A stretch of 64,000 bases of DNA, from assembly GCA_000333855.2 (NCBI GenBank), contig CM007315.1:967516-1031515 (forward strand). The letters run 5' to 3'. This DNA is from Endotrypanum monterogeii (taxonomy: Eukaryota > Euglenozoa > Kinetoplastea > Trypanosomatida > Trypanosomatidae). The translations under genes and the position numbers were made by a program. Numbering within the stretch: the first letter of the stretch is position 1; every line of letters begins with the position of its first letter. Below are positions 12,574 to 25,268 of this stretch, piece after piece. The notes beneath the pieces were generated by a model. It made no database searches, had not been told where the DNA came from, and was given only the letters and a program-made list of their open reading frames with translations.

Positions 12574-12603
<30 letters not shown>
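12574..12603. repeat. (TA)n microsatellite
   Basis: Perfect alternating T/A tract of about 30 bp in the spacer. Confidence 0.9.
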
Positions 12604-12605
<2 letters not shown>

Positions 12606-13601
12606 TGCGCATCCGTGCGTGTGTAGATGTCATTGCATACAAATGCATGTGTTCACGTGCGCACACACATAAACAGGGGGGGGGAGAGAGACGAACAGAC
12701 AGAACCACAGGAAATTGGTGCACCGAAGCATGCAAAACACAGTCGGGGAGGAAGAGAAAGTGTGGTGTGGAGTGAGCGGGAGGGTGCAAAAAAAAAAAGG
12801 AGACAATTAAAATACATCTCCTTTCATTTTTCCGAACTGTTTCACTTTTTCAGTTTGGAAGAGACGTAGCAAAACGTGGCAGTCGACAACAAAGCAAACA
12901 TAAAAACAAAATGACAGAATTGCTTGTGCGCGTCGTCGCCAACTACGATAACAGAATACAAGTCATGCGACGGAGGAGTTTCATCGCGCCCTGTAGCCGT
13001 GGACATAAATCCATTTCTCTCTTTCTCTATGTATATATACCCCTCGTATTGCGCGACTGACGTGGCGCACAGTTTAAAAACGTTTTTTTTTCGCCCCCCC
13101 CTCCCTCCCAAGGTGACTCGGTATGTCACTTCGATAATAGTGAAAATGATTTGGTCTGCCGAGGAAGGCGGGGACGCATCGCTGTCGCGCGATGAGGGGC
13201 GACGGTAGATCGTGACTCCTTGGGTACTAGATACCACAGCAGCAAGACACAGTCACAGAGCTACAGGTGGTATGATTTTCGTGTGTGGAGGAACAGACAC
13301 CCCCTCTACCCTCTTTGCCCCTCCCTCCCACATGCACGTGCGCATGCATGCACCAACGCACAGACAGATGCAAAGCAATGGAGAGCGGGTCCTCCGCCTT
13401 CCTCCTAACACACACACACACACACACACACACACGTACACATTTATACCTGGCAAAAAAAGAGATTCGACGGAAATTTATTAGGGGGAAAAAGGAGGAG
13501 AAAAATTATTCAAAGGCTCAACGAGAAAAAGGGTGTCCGTTATACTTCTGAGGAAAAAGAGGATATCCCAACCAGAATACAACAAGACTCCCGGAGAGTG
13601 C

Positions 13602-13603
<2 letters not shown>

Positions 13604-13636
<33 letters not shown>
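13604..13636. repeat. (TA)n microsatellite
   Basis: Perfect alternating T/A tract of about 33 bp in the spacer. Confidence 0.9.
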
Positions 13637-13638
<2 letters not shown>

Positions 13639-14756
13639 AATGTATAAACATCGGGCAGACCGAAAAAGCATTGTGAAAACAGGATAGCGCCAAGAAAGAA
13701 AAAAAATTGGGGATGCATATGTAGAGGACGGTGTTTGTATGTGCATTCATAGCGCCGTCAATTTTTTCGCCCAATGTCATTTAAGTGCACCGTGACCGCC
13801 TGAGGAAGTGTTCAGATAGTACACATACAAGACGACGACGATGACGTGAGAAGGGGGGGGTGTTAGCACGAAAAAAAAGAGGGGCGTTCATCGATCGAGA
13901 ACCCAATACGTGTACGCAGAACACACCCTCTCCAGAAATAATTAAAAAAAAACCATACACACATACGCACAAAAAAAAAAAAAAACGTGTGATACGTCCC
14001 CTCATAATCATCTGCAGCTGTTTAAGGGAACTCAAATCAGTACACATGTATAAAAGACCAAAGTCGGTGTGTGTGTGTGTGTGTGTGTGTGCGTTACTCA
14101 GGGTAATGCTGCCCGGGGGAAAAATAGATGAATGAAAGTTGACCTTTGCGACACAGAGAATACAGGATAATCAATCAGTAGTGTTCCTTAACTTAGTATA
14201 TATATAAAATATATATATATATATATATATATGTAGATCTACTTCCACACGCCCGAGAAAGACTGTGCAAGTGTTTTATTGGCGTGTGAAGAGCAGTTGC
14301 AGAAAAAAAAAAAGCAGCGTGGAGGTCAGCAAGGTCCACCTCCCCTTTTGAAATTTATTTTTCTGCCCTCTGCGGAAAACATCACCTCGTGCAATGCAAC
14401 ACACCAAACCTCAAACAAGCAAAAAGAAAACATTTCCAGGCAGTGGCAGGAAAAAAAAGAAATTCACTACTGACACCTCTCTCGCCATGTATGAAGGCTT
14501 TGAAAGATTCTTTTATTTCCCACCTTCGTCTCCCTCAATACCTCAACGCTACTCTCGCCCAGCACCGAGGCTGCTGCCCCCCTTCCCCCCCTGTTCCTGT
14601 CTTGCATTTCCTCTTCCTCTTCAATGATCCAAACACATAGAAAGACGGGGTCACAGGTGTGAGCGTGAGCGGACCGGTTCTTTTCTCTCCTTGAGTAGCT
14701 AGACACTGCGGATGATCCGCTTCAAATTTTTATTGTGTGTGTGCGTGTCTGTACCT

Positions 14757-17048
14757 TCAGAGGTCTTCTTGATGCACCTTGGAGCGGCGGGAGATCGCTT
14801 TGGCTATGCACTGTCTGCTAACCAACGCCAGCGCAGCCTCCTCCTCGTCCAATAAAAAAGATACCGACCCAACCGCTGGAGAAGCTCGCTCAAACGGAGA
14901 GCCCTCGTGGTAACGCTGGCCGGTGAACTTCTTTAGGATGGAGTCAATCTTTAGATGAGTATTGGCATTCGAGATCGCATCGGACAGACTGACGTGTTTT
15001 AGCGAGAGTATGCTGTCGCCAAAAGACTCTTGCCGATTCTCGCTACTGCCTTCCTCACGGCCTTTCAAATTTAAAAATTGCTCTTCTCCGTCTTCGCTTT
15101 CTTCAGGGGAGGGGCTAGACGACACGAGCAAGGAGCTCAGCAAGTCTTGTACGGCCCTCATCTTTTTTGAACCCGCAGGAGGATCTGTGCGCAGTGTGCA
15201 CTGTTCGGCGATGTCTTCCTTGGTGAAGGTGAAGAGCTGGTCGCCGATGGCAGAGGATGGAGAGTCCCCCTCCCGCGGTTTGACGGCTTCACACTTCTCC
15301 TCTTTGTGCAGTAGCGGGTATCGCTGCGCTTCGGGGAATTTTTCTACAGAAGAAGAAAAAGAGACGTTACGGGGGTCCGCGTTTGCAGTTTTTTTAACCT
15401 GCGGCTCACTCGCGTGCGGAGGCGAGGGTGGCGTGTTCGCTCTCTGGATAGCAGACGGCATATCCGGCAGACTCTTACCTTCCCCTGCAGCGGCGGGCCG
15501 ATGCGCCTGGTGGGTATACAACACACCAGGAATACACTTACCTGAAGGTCCCTGCGACTTGCGCCCAGTAGCGTCCTTCGCTGGTTTCATTCTTGTGCGA
15601 GGTGCGCGAGGCTCCTTGATGAGAGGGAGTGGCGGCATAGCTTCACGACCGCGCCCTGGCATAGAAAATCCATTCTTGTCAGGCTGTGCCGAGACGGCCG
15701 GTGTGCCGAGCGGCGACGAATCCACCGCACTCATGCAGTACACCTCGTGTGCGGCAAGAGCTTCCCACAAAAGGGTGGCACTGTCAGGATCCTCGAAGTC
15801 ATCCTCGGTTGATGGCATATTGGTGTCCTTTTGATTTTCCTTATTGTTGATCATGCTCATAAACTCATACGTCGGCGCAGGCGATTCCGCTGGGGACGTG
15901 CAAGGAATTGGTGAGTTGTTGTTCTCTCGCCTCGGCGTCGACGCGGCTTTGGTGTTTCCAGCCGCTGTGACCAGCTCTGAAGTGGGAGCCACTGCAACAC
16001 TGCCGGTGACGTGTTGCGGCACCGACCGCTTGCGTCTTCGAATTTGAAAGCCATATGTGGTGAGAAAAGATGTGATGGTGCGCTTTGTTTTTTTGTCATA
16101 CACTGCGTGGAGAGGTCTGCACTCACCGTGCGCATGTGTGGGCTGCGACACCGGTGTTGGTGAGGCGCTAGACGCAGAAGAGGACATGCTCGAGGTCGAG
16201 GGTCTTTTTTTTGAAAGGGATTTTATATTTCCCTCAGCGCCGCGACGGTTTTTTGTTGGCTGTGTTGCCCCCTCGACGCTGTCGCGTGAAACGTCGGTGT
16301 TAGAGCTCCTTGCAGCGAGGGTGGCGGGGGCTATCACGGGACTCGAGGCTGTTCGTGCTAGTGGCGGGGAGGGGAATGGCGTGAGGGGGTCACTGGAGTC
16401 GGGTCTTTTGACGGGACTGAGGGTCCGCAGTAGTGGCGGCGGCACCGGCGTTGGCGGATCCGATAGAGGTGCTCGACACTCAGGGGCGCCTATGTAGGCA
16501 AGATGCTCGTCAAAAGAAAAGTTAGGGCTGGGGTTGAGTTCGCTGTTGCTCAGGTTGAGGTAGTAGGAGGGGCTGGCCGGCAGCGTGGACACGGCTCTGC
16601 TCTGGGCAGTCACTGCTCCTTCTGATCCAGAGTAGCTCAGCAGGGCTTCTGGGTCTGCCACGTGTTCTTGCTGGGGGTCTGCGCCGTGATGACTCTCAAT
16701 GTAGTGAGATAGAGACGGCAGCCACTCAAGGTGGGGCGTCACCGAAGCTCGCTCATGGTCTGGATCCGATGAGGGACACGGAGAACACGTCCCCAGAGGT
16801 AAGGGGTTGGTCCCAGCAGCAGCGGCGTGGTGATCTCGCTGCCTCCGATGCCTGCGAGAGTGTCCTACCCGCACGTGGTCTTTCCCTGCTCGGATGTTCA
16901 GTGGAGACTTCGGCTCACTGCATGCAGGAAACGGCGGGGTTATCGGGCGTCTGGGAGTGTTCTTTGGTTGCCGCTGCGCCACATTTGGCGTATGAAAATG
17001 TTTCTCCTCTACATCTTCTCTTGAGCCGCAAAGAACTGCGTTCCCCAT
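14757..17048 (-). CDS. Unrecognised disordered protein with Met-Gly N-terminus and VSF motif
   Basis: A 763-residue protein starting MGNAVLCGSREDVEEKH. The frame is open 54 codons further upstream, but that part is a Pro-rich translation of a C/T tract followed by AG at about 17104; the ATG at 17048 is the first in-frame start after it. Gly2 with Cys7 fits possible N-myristoylation plus palmitoylation, although position 6 is Leu rather than the preferred Ser/Thr. The rest is Ser/Pro-rich and mostly disordered, with clusters of S/T-P sites, a basic patch (RRRKRS), and a short helical-looking stretch (TLLWEALAAHEVY). Residues 560-571 read RNVSFSSSVEKF, resembling an RVxF protein phosphatase 1 docking site and similar to one in the gene at 56452-58248. 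The last 60 residues include a likely helix (EEAALALVSRQCIAKAISRR). No enzyme domain is recognised. Confidence 0.88.
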   Translation of the reverse strand: MGNAVLCGSREDVEEKHFHTPNVAQRQPKNTPRRPITPPFPACSEPKSPLNIRAGKDHVRVGHSRRHRRQRDHHAAAAGTNPLPLGTCSPCPSSDPDHERASVTPHLEWLPSLSHYIESHHGADPQQEHVADPEALLSYSGSEGAVTAQSRAVSTLPASPSYYLNLSNSELNPSPNFSFDEHLAYIGAPECRAPLSDPPTPVPPPLLRTLSPVKRPDSSDPLTPFPSPPLARTASSPVIAPATLAARSSNTDVSRDSVEGATQPTKNRRGAEGNIKSLSKKRPSTSSMSSSASSASPTPVSQPTHAHGECRPLHAVYDKKTKRTITSFLTTYGFQIRRRKRSVPQHVTGSVAVAPTSELVTAAGNTKAASTPRRENNNSPIPCTSPAESPAPTYEFMSMINNKENQKDTNMPSTEDDFEDPDSATLLWEALAAHEVYCMSAVDSSPLGTPAVSAQPDKNGFSMPGRGREAMPPLPLIKEPRAPRTRMKPAKDATGRKSQGPSGKCIPGVLYTHQAHRPAAAGEGKSLPDMPSAIQRANTPPSPPHASEPQVKKTANADPRNVSFSSSVEKFPEAQRYPLLHKEEKCEAVKPREGDSPSSAIGDQLFTFTKEDIAEQCTLRTDPPAGSKKMRAVQDLLSSLLVSSSPSPEESEDGEEQFLNLKGREEGSSENRQESFGDSILSLKHVSLSDAISNANTHLKIDSILKKFTGQRYHEGSPFERASPAVGSVSFLLDEEEAALALVSRQCIAKAISRRSKVHQEDL

Positions 17049-17102
17049 TTTTTCAATTTTTGTATTTTTTTTTTGTGTGTCGACCGCCAGAAGTGAGGTC
17101 AC

Positions 17103-17170
17103 CTCTCCCGTGTGTACGTCGTCGTCGGCAGGGGGGGGGGAAGGGCGAGGGGGGCGGGGGAACGGGATGG
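17103..17170 (-). promoter_or_regulatory. Likely trans-splice acceptor of the gene at 14757-17048
   Basis: The coding strand has a long C/T tract (about 17165-17132). The first AG dinucleotides after it lie at 17106-17103, giving a 5' UTR of about 55 nt to the ATG at 17048. The site argues against the upstream in-frame Met at 17183. Confidence 0.6.
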
Positions 17171-20100
17171 TGCCTGCGGGCATGAAGAGGCTCGGCTGAG
17201 TCCCATTCACTTCTGGGGGTGGGGGACGGAAGATGAGGGTGGGTGGTGGTGGAAGGTGGGGGTAGACAGTAGATTGATGTCCGTTGAACCGAGTCCGTAT
17301 TTTTGTTCCCCCACTGTGTCTCCAAGTGTGTGTGTGTGTGTGTATGTGTATGTGTGTATGTGTGTGTGTCTGTCCCTCTCAGCACACCTCTTATCTCTAA
17401 GCCGTTTTCACTCACCGCCTTACCCTCTTCTTTTTATTATTTTTTGAATGCGCTAAACACACGTCTCCCCCCCTCCTCTTCTTTTCGTGAAAGACGGGGA
17501 AAAAAGAAACGTATATTAAACAGTCAACACAGGGGTGAGGAGGGGAAGTGGGGGAGACGAATCGAGGTGGCAGCGTAATCACAGTAACAGCAACAACAAA
17601 GGTAAGAAGGGTCAACACAGAAAAGAAGGTAATAAATCCGCTGCAGTTCGTCCCGCCACACCTGTTTCTCTACACTACTCCGCGGGGGGGGGGGGGCGGG
17701 GCGGAGGAGGGCGGAGGAGAGGTGATAGGGAAAACCTGAGCTCGATGACAGCCCCCCACCCCACCCCCAACGCAGGAATACTTGGCACACTCAAGATGAG
17801 GGACAAAAAAAACAACAAAAAGACGAAGGGGAGGAAAAAAAAACGAATTCACTGAAGACGTATGCGTGAGGCCGTGTGCATCAGTAATGCGCGGGCCACA
17901 ATGTAAGAAGACATGAAGAGGTTATATGTATGTATGTATGTGTGTTTGTTGAGAGGAGGGTTAGAGGGGAGGGAAGAGGGGTTGACAAAAAATATATAAT
18001 GTGAACAACAGAAAAAAAAAACAAGTATATACCACACGAGAGGTGAGCGGCTGACGTGGGGGGGGGGGGCGGAAGGGAGAAATGAAGTGTGCGTGCGTGT
18101 CTTACACACCATGCCACGGATAAGGGGGGGGGGTAGAAAGGAGCGAAGTCCGCCCTTGTGGAGAATCCTGCTGGAGGCGTCAACAGGGATAATAGGAAAA
18201 CGATATATATATATAATTATATAAAGGGATGGGGGGGATTTAATGTATACACTGGGAGATGTATGTGTAAGGTTGGGTTCCAGTTCCTGTGTGAACGTAA
18301 AGGCGGAGGGGAGGGGGTCTGCAGAGAACAACAAGTGAGCTATACCGTGCGTCAAGTAGAGGGGATGGAGAGGAGGAACACGCGAGGGATTAATAATAAT
18401 AAAAAAGGGCTTGAAGGGGAGTGGATAAGTTGAACCCCCCCGTCTCTCTGCTTCCTTCTCCTCGATTCCCCCGCTCTTTTTTTTTTCTCGGAATAATATT
18501 TCTTCTCCGGATGCGATCTCCTGTGTGGTGTATCAGCACGAGATTTGTTGGAGGATATATATATATATATAAACCAGGCTAGGGAAAAGGCCCTTCAAAC
18601 AGACAAACAGAAAGGAATGGAGGGGAGAAACGCAATGTGTGCATCCAGTTTATAGGAGGACGGTGTTGGTTGAGGAGGGGCGGGCGAATGAGCACACGAT
18701 GAAGGTGAGCATTGCGAGTCGTGTATAAAGTGATATAAAAAATGAATACAAGGAGAGGTTGGAGCATATATGAGGACAGACAGTAGAGTTAGCTGAGCAC
18801 ACAATACGAAGGGCCACGCGGTGCTTCTGTTTTGTCTGACGCACACTTCACACTGCTTCTGAGCGACTCGGGGGGGGGGGGGAGGGGAGAGGTACGCAGG
18901 AGCTCGTTCAAAAGCGTTCTCGTATTTTTTTTTCATGAAATTGTCAACACACAGCCAGCGCATAGATTCACCCTAGTGCTTTGTTTTTCTTGGCACCTGT
19001 CCCAATCCCTCTCACTAGCAAGGCGGAAGTTGCTCAGCTTATACATACATATAAATATATATAAATTCACTTTGTCTTTTCAGTTTTATGGAGGGTAGCG
19101 ATAAAGCAGTCGATGTTGGCTACCGATGTACCCCCCCTCTTCCACCCACAACTCGGGTCATCCACAAGAAAGTACTCGGGTGGTCACCTCATCTATCCAG
19201 GCTTGAGCAGTCACGATGTATTTCGCTGCTTAGTCAAAGGTGAGAGAAGTTTTTTTTTTTTTTTTTTTGGTAAGCTCGTTGGCGATTCTGTCGTGTAGCA
19301 CTGTATGACTACATCGCATTGATCGTGAGAGAGACATTTTGCTTGCACGGAAAACCTTACTCTTTTTTTTTTGTCCTCTGCAGAGGACGCTACAACGCAG
19401 TCGTTCACCGTGCGCGCATCAGTCACGCTACGGATGCGCTTTCGGGAGATTGCTATGGGATTGGAGGTCGTGATGTAGAGCAAAAATGTCATTCAAGGGA
19501 TGTTGCTGTTGCGGATAGACATGTTCACGAGATGAGGGCGACACGCGCCAGCTGGTCCCATGGAGGTCTGTATTTCCGTTCAAGGGGCTGTGCGGGTGCA
19601 ACAAGAGCTGTTCGGCTCCTCCTCAGATAAAAAAAAATTATGACATGGCCGGGTTTGTGTAAGTCGATGGAAACACATCTGCATACATGTGTCCAGGGCA
19701 GCTTGAAAAAGTTGACAGGGTACATGCAGTACAGTGCAAATTACATACCACCGCTGAAACTGAAAAAGAACGCATGGATGTAACGCCTGCAGTGGTTTCT
19801 TTCTGTTTTTTTTTTTTTTTTACGCTTGTGTGTACGTATGTAGTCGTCCTCTTTGATTGGGGAGAAGTACCTGTATGTGAAATTCGGCGAAGTGCTGTTC
19901 CACGGATTGTGCACACAGAGGCAGTCACTCGCGCAGGTGCGCACCGGGTAAACAGGGTAGTCTATAACGGAGAGGAGAGAAAGAAGAAATACAATAGAGG
20001 CGAAAAACAGGCGAGAGGCATCTGCACTGGGTCTCGAACAACAAAAAAAGGGGGCAGGCACGAAGCACCACCCTAGGCAATTTTTCCCCGATCTCTAGTG

Positions 20101-21359
20101 GTATACCCACATTTAGTTTTTTTTTTTTAAATATATAGGATCGAGGAAGAGATGGATATGTCCCCGCCTCTAATGGTAATACTATTCACCTCCGCGTAGC
20201 TATGCAATGAAAACAGCGGTGGTGGTGGTGAGAAGGTGTGTGTGTGTGTGTGGGGGGAGTAGAGCCATATCATGTTGTATTCCAAAAAAAAAAAGGAGGA
20301 GTACAAAAGGCCGACATTGTGAGGGAAATAAGGGGGGAGGGAAGGGGAAGAATACATCCATCCTCGAGAAGAGTTCAATAAAATGAAACAATCAAAAAAA
20401 ATTAAATACAGTTTTATATACACTTCTTTTTTTTTTCTGAACACAAAGATACCTTCAATGTGTTTACACACACACACAGAGACATCTATATGTGTATATA
20501 TATATATATATATTATAGATGGGTATGCTCATGCTCATGTTTGGGGGGAGATAAAAGACATCTGACAAAAAAGAGAGTTGATGATCGAGTAGAGCTGGGG
20601 ATCTTGTGCGGGCAACGACTGCATGCTGGAAAATCAAAAATAAAAGGCGGATAAGATGCCCCAGAGAGAAAGGATGATGTCAATAAAAAGGAGAGGGGAG
20701 GAGGAGGGGGTGAATCAGGGCGCGGGGTAGCGTTGCAGCAGGATATATATATTTTTTCTCTTAGGAAGATGAACAACCGGACTAAGAAAGAAGGTACAAT
20801 CATGCTCCACCACCCCACGACATCCAATACGTGAAAAAAAAAAAACGCAAAAAAAAGTGTGTTCGGTGAAACTGCGACACAAAGAGATGACAATGAAGTG
20901 AATAGGAAAAATCAAAATAAAGAAGATTAACGGGATGAATGACCAAACAAATGAAAGCAACGTTGAAGTGTGGTAACGGGGCCAGGAGATTCTGATGCGT
21001 GGATTCCTATTGACATTGATCTATGCACACGCAGGCTGTACAGACATCCCGCAGTGCTGCTCCTTTTCTCTAGTTGCGTGGTGCCCCAAAAAACTCAGAG
21101 GACGTGTTTATGTGCGTGTGTATATGTGGGAGGGGGGGGGCACTAGTTCTGCTACTATATGGGGAGGCCTGACTGGAATCCCATCGCTGGTCCAACGTTG
21201 TCCGTAGGAGGGTGTCGGCCCACCTTCCCGCCCCAGACGACTTGCGTGTGAGAAATCAAAAAGGGTGTGTGGGAGCAACTCAGAAAAAAGAAATCATTAG
21301 TTCAAAACAAACAGAGTGGCTTCTTCAGCGAAAACAGCATATATTAGTTATATATAAAC

Positions 21360-21361
<2 letters not shown>

Positions 21362-21391
<30 letters not shown>
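21362..21391. repeat. (TA)n microsatellite
   Basis: Perfect alternating T/A tract of about 30 bp in the spacer. Confidence 0.85.
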
Positions 21392-21393
<2 letters not shown>

Positions 21394-23465
21394 ATATAAT
21401 ATTATAATAATGCACTGAACCCGTGGTTGGTTTGACAGAGGAGGCAAAGAGGTTGTATCGATGATAATAATGCTGCGGCAGACGGCATGAGAAAGGTAGG
21501 GAAGAGGCCCAAAAGAAAAAAAAAAGAGTCGAAGCAATGAAAGGAAACAAACAAAAAAAAAGAAATGGCGATCCGAGGACAGAAAAAAAAGGACAAAATG
21601 TTTTATTTCACCAAGGCATGACCTGAGGGTGGTGTGTGTGGGACAGAGTTGGGAGACGTCGACTGGGAGATGAACGTGCGTCAAGGTAAGATAATTCAAA
21701 AAATGAATGCTCGAACGACGATGAGATTATCAGCGCAGGTGCACCGACAGCAGAGACGGGTGGACTATATGTATATATACATACATATTAGGGGGGGGGT
21801 AAGAAGTGAGGTTGAAAGCAGGTGATAAAGCTTCGGGGAGGGGAGAGGGGAAAGACAGCGTAGTTGATATTCTTTCCAACCACACACACACACACACACA
21901 CACAGAAAAAACACACACACAGACGCTCACAACAACATTTTTATTCGCGGCAAGGAGAAGGGAGAAAAGATCAAGTGTATACAATCCCCTTCCTCGCCAA
22001 AGGTAGTGGTGGTGATGAGGAGGAGGGGGGGGATAACAAAAAAAAGGGGGACTGTGAGTGACATCATTAGAGTTTCTCTCCAAACGTAATTTGAAGGGAG
22101 ATGGCAATGGGGAGGGGGTAAGGAATAGTGAGGTCGAAGCATATGCCACACTCACTTGGGAAGGAGACAGCACGCACCCCCAGACGCGCAGAAGCGAGGG
22201 CGAGGATGGAAGGCTGCTGTACAACAAATACTTAAAGAGTGGGGTAAACAAAAAGAAACAAGCAACGAGGATCATCACCGATCTCAGCAGATACCCAAAC
22301 ATGTGTATCTCTTAAAAAAAAAAAATATATATATATATATTTGGTGTGCTCGTGTGTATGGGTGCATAGCGTGAAACATTCCATGAGGAAACACATACAG
22401 ATGATTGTATATATATGTATATATATATTTATTTACACATATATATACAAGCATGTATACACATAAAAACATTTGTATGTTTTTTTCCTTTTTTTGAAGT
22501 TTGAAGATGGGTGAAGGGGATTATAAATAAAAAGAGAATCAACGATGAAGACCCAAAAGGGAATAGAGTGCATCTGCTTGAGGAGTTCCCATGGCATTCG
22601 GGGTATAATGATAATAATAATAGAAATAAATTGCGTTCTGCTCTGCTCTGCTCTGCTCTCCCCCCCTCCCCTCCTCCGTCTGCCAGGGCATCCCATAAAC
22701 CCTTGCAGGAACCTCCGCGATAGGGAAAAGAATAGTGATGGTTCAGATAAAATCCGAAAAGAAAACAAAAGTCGGTTACAGTAGCAAGGGAGGGGAAGAA
22801 GGGAAAAGGTGAAGTCGGCAGAAGAAGATGAGTCGTAGGGAGCTGAACGACAAGACGATAGGAATAATCTAAAAGAAAGACAAGATGTGCAGACGTGGGG
22901 GTTGGGGCAGGGATGCATGCTTGGGGGGGGGGGACAAGATAACAACGGTCAGAAGCGTGTACGAGTCAAAGAAATACTCGATAATAATAAAAAGACACAC
23001 TTACATCCCCCCCCTCTACCACCACACACATTCCCACTCACAGTTCACTAGTGGGATATATATACCAACCGGTGCGCGCACTGCAACCGGCTAGACAAGA
23101 AACGCGATACAGATATATGACGTTGATGCGAGCACCTATGATCAACACCACCAGACGACTGAGACTCCTGACCGCGCAAAAGAAAAAAGGACACGGCACG
23201 CCTTCGCCACGAATTTGTGGGGCAGTGTTTACAAAGAATGCTGAGAAGGAGGGGGACAAGAAATATTTAAAAAAAAGACCACCTTCGATGTCCCTTTCCG
23301 GACAGCGACAATCGCGCGAATGTGCACAGGAGAACTGTCTGCAACACGATGCACCTCAAACGTTCTACTAGCTACACGAGTTGCCCGACCAGTACAAACG
23401 GATCTGCCGTGAAGGGGTGAGGGTGGCGTATCTTTGTGTGTGTGTGTGTGTGTGTGTATCTCGTT

Positions 23466-25268
23466 TCACTTCTTTATGGGTGTCAACGTGCGAGGCCTAG
23501 ACGTGGCTTCATTTAACGTCCGGCGACGAGCAGTGGAGAAACACACGTCCAGCGGCGATACCCCACTTCTCTCGGACGGAGCAGGTTTGCGTGCACGGAG
23601 GACAGGTAATGAGTCACTTGCTGGTATGAGTTCTGGTCTGTGGGGCGAGGCCAAGAGGGGACGGGGTCGTCTTTTTTTTTCCCACTGCACAGATGTTCTT
23701 CCTTGCCCCGAGGGTTCATGGAGCTCTTCCTCGGACCTCTTTTTCTTCAATAAAATGCGATTGGCTGATATTTTTCGTGGCGGAGAAGACATCGCGGTAG
23801 GTTCCACGATGGTCACGCACCGCTTGCGTTCTTTTCGTCTTTGCATGACAGCGGCCAGCAGAGACATGGTGCCTCCAACTACTACGTTAGAGTTGACGAT
23901 CCCCTCACGAGCGAGGCCACCAGGACCGACGTCGTCCTGCTGACCAGGAGAACTGGTGTTTCTCGCTTCCAGTGGTGCACCTGGGCACTCATCTGTGTCA
24001 ACGCGACACCCAGAGTAGTGTTTATGGTCGATACATGAGGTGTTGTACAGATGATCGGTGCTTTTCTCATGCAGTGGCATGCACGTCGCAGCTCGGTCTC
24101 CTCCTTCGCCGGCATGACTCATGATGTCGTTGCTGTCCGCGTAGAAGCTATACCGCATGCTTTCCCCCGAACTAGTTGAGCTGCGTTCGAGGGTAGAGCT
24201 CTCAGCGCTGCTCTCCATCGACTGCCGTATCGGGCTCTGAGGACGGCTAATGATGTTGGGGCTGTATCCTCTGTCCACCAGGAAGCTCATGGGTGGGGAG
24301 GGCTGCTGGTGAATTTCTCTAAATGAAGTCATCACCGAGCTGAGTAATACCGGGGAGCTGCCGAGGGGCGCACAGCTGAGACTCAGGGGGGAGTCCAAGC
24401 TTTGCGAGACAACATTTTCTGCAGAGTGTTTCGGCGAGATCGGCGCGACTCCTTTGATCTTTTCCGAGTAGGCCAGATATGGGGGCGGCGAGACAGAAGA
24501 CCTCAACAGCTCGTAATCGACGCGCACCGCACTTCCTGGCTTGTCTTCTCTGCTCGAGGCCGTCCGCCTAGTTGCCTCAACAGAGTTCCCAGTGACATCA
24601 GTCCCCTTCAGTGGGCGAATTTCCTGGAGGGTGCGGCATGCATACTTACGTCCTGTCTCCGGTCCCCTGGCAGAAGCACCTCCCTTCACAAACCCGTTTA
24701 TGGATGGTCGGGCTGACTTCTCGTGTCCCGCGAACAACTCGCTTTGACGGCTTCTGCAGGAGATGCGTTGCTCATTTGGCCAACATGTCTGACTTCCTTC
24801 TGCTCTGACTCTCGGGGACGCCCACGATTCCTCGATCTTTCGGATCCGTTCCTTCACACACACAGACACCGCCTCCGGTTTTATTGCGCTAGTCTGTGAG
24901 AGAATACTGTCCGCACGTGGGAGGGGGCTTGGGCGTCGATACCATGTCGTGCCAATGCTGGTGCGAAGAGGCCTTCCACGTGCTTCCTCTGCATTCTGGG
25001 CGGGGCGTTTCCCTTCCTTGTTGTTGATGTGTCCCAGATCGTAGCCTTGAGCACCAAGGCCGTTGTCGAGATACCAACTCGGTTCCTCTGCGTTGATGAG
25101 CTGCATTATTTTCTCGAAGCTATCCGGGGTTCGACATTCTTCCATACCGCTGCGATGCAGACTCCACCCATTTCTCAGACCGGAAAGACTCCCTTCCCAG
25201 TCCACAGACTGGAGCTGTGATGAATCCCCCGAGAGGGACCACTGGCCTGGCAGGGAGTCCATGCCCAT
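23466..25268 (-). CDS. Unrecognised Ser/Arg-rich disordered protein with Met-Gly N-terminus
   Basis: A 600-residue protein starting MGMDSLPGQWSLSGD. The first two in-frame ATGs are at 25268 and 25262; an alternative Met (MEECRTPDSFEKIMQL) at residue 42 cannot be excluded, because a C/T tract directly abuts the first ATG and no AG lies between them. Residues about 50-75 (SFEKIMQLINAEEPSWYLDN) look like a short ordered segment. The middle is Ser/Pro-rich with many S-P sites. Residues about 466-512 form a strongly basic stretch (MQRRKERKRCVTIVEP, then ILLKKKRSEEEL), and the C-terminus is basic and disordered. No signal peptide, membrane segment or known domain is visible. Gly2 makes N-myristoylation possible, but Ser is at position 5 rather than 6, so this is the weakest of the four Met-Gly starts here. 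Confidence 0.85.
   Translation of the reverse strand: MGMDSLPGQWSLSGDSSQLQSVDWEGSLSGLRNGWSLHRSGMEECRTPDSFEKIMQLINAEEPSWYLDNGLGAQGYDLGHINNKEGKRPAQNAEEARGRPLRTSIGTTWYRRPSPLPRADSILSQTSAIKPEAVSVCVKERIRKIEESWASPRVRAEGSQTCWPNEQRISCRSRQSELFAGHEKSARPSINGFVKGGASARGPETGRKYACRTLQEIRPLKGTDVTGNSVEATRRTASSREDKPGSAVRVDYELLRSSVSPPPYLAYSEKIKGVAPISPKHSAENVVSQSLDSPLSLSCAPLGSSPVLLSSVMTSFREIHQQPSPPMSFLVDRGYSPNIISRPQSPIRQSMESSAESSTLERSSTSSGESMRYSFYADSNDIMSHAGEGGDRAATCMPLHEKSTDHLYNTSCIDHKHYSGCRVDTDECPGAPLEARNTSSPGQQDDVGPGGLAREGIVNSNVVVGGTMSLLAAVMQRRKERKRCVTIVEPTAMSSPPRKISANRILLKKKRSEEELHEPSGQGRTSVQWEKKRRPRPLLASPHRPELIPASDSLPVLRARKPAPSERSGVSPLDVCFSTARRRTLNEATSRPRTLTPIKK

Larger units (their letters stand above)
9002..14756. 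other. 5.7-kb intergenic spacer, mainly 3' UTR of the gene at 14757-17048
   Basis: No gene is supported. It contains CA/GT repeats at 10036-10058, 13409-13435 and 14067-14091, TA repeats at 12574-12603, 13604-13636 and 14197-14232, and many A-runs and G-runs. A block of normal composition at about 11100-11460 has open frames of 66-94 codons on both strands, but none has a convincing protein pattern. Confidence 0.6.
17049..23465. other. 6.4-kb intergenic spacer, mainly 3' UTR of the gene at 23466-25268
   Basis: The longest spacer in the window. It holds GT repeats (17325-17368 and 23437-23458), a CA repeat (21883-21905), TA repeats (around 20500 and 21362-21391), a (CTCTG)4 repeat at about 22639-22660, runs of 15-18 T (about 19251-19268 and 19808-19822), and many G-runs. 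A block of normal composition at about 19380-19620 contains only short ORFs. I see no gene. Confidence 0.6.
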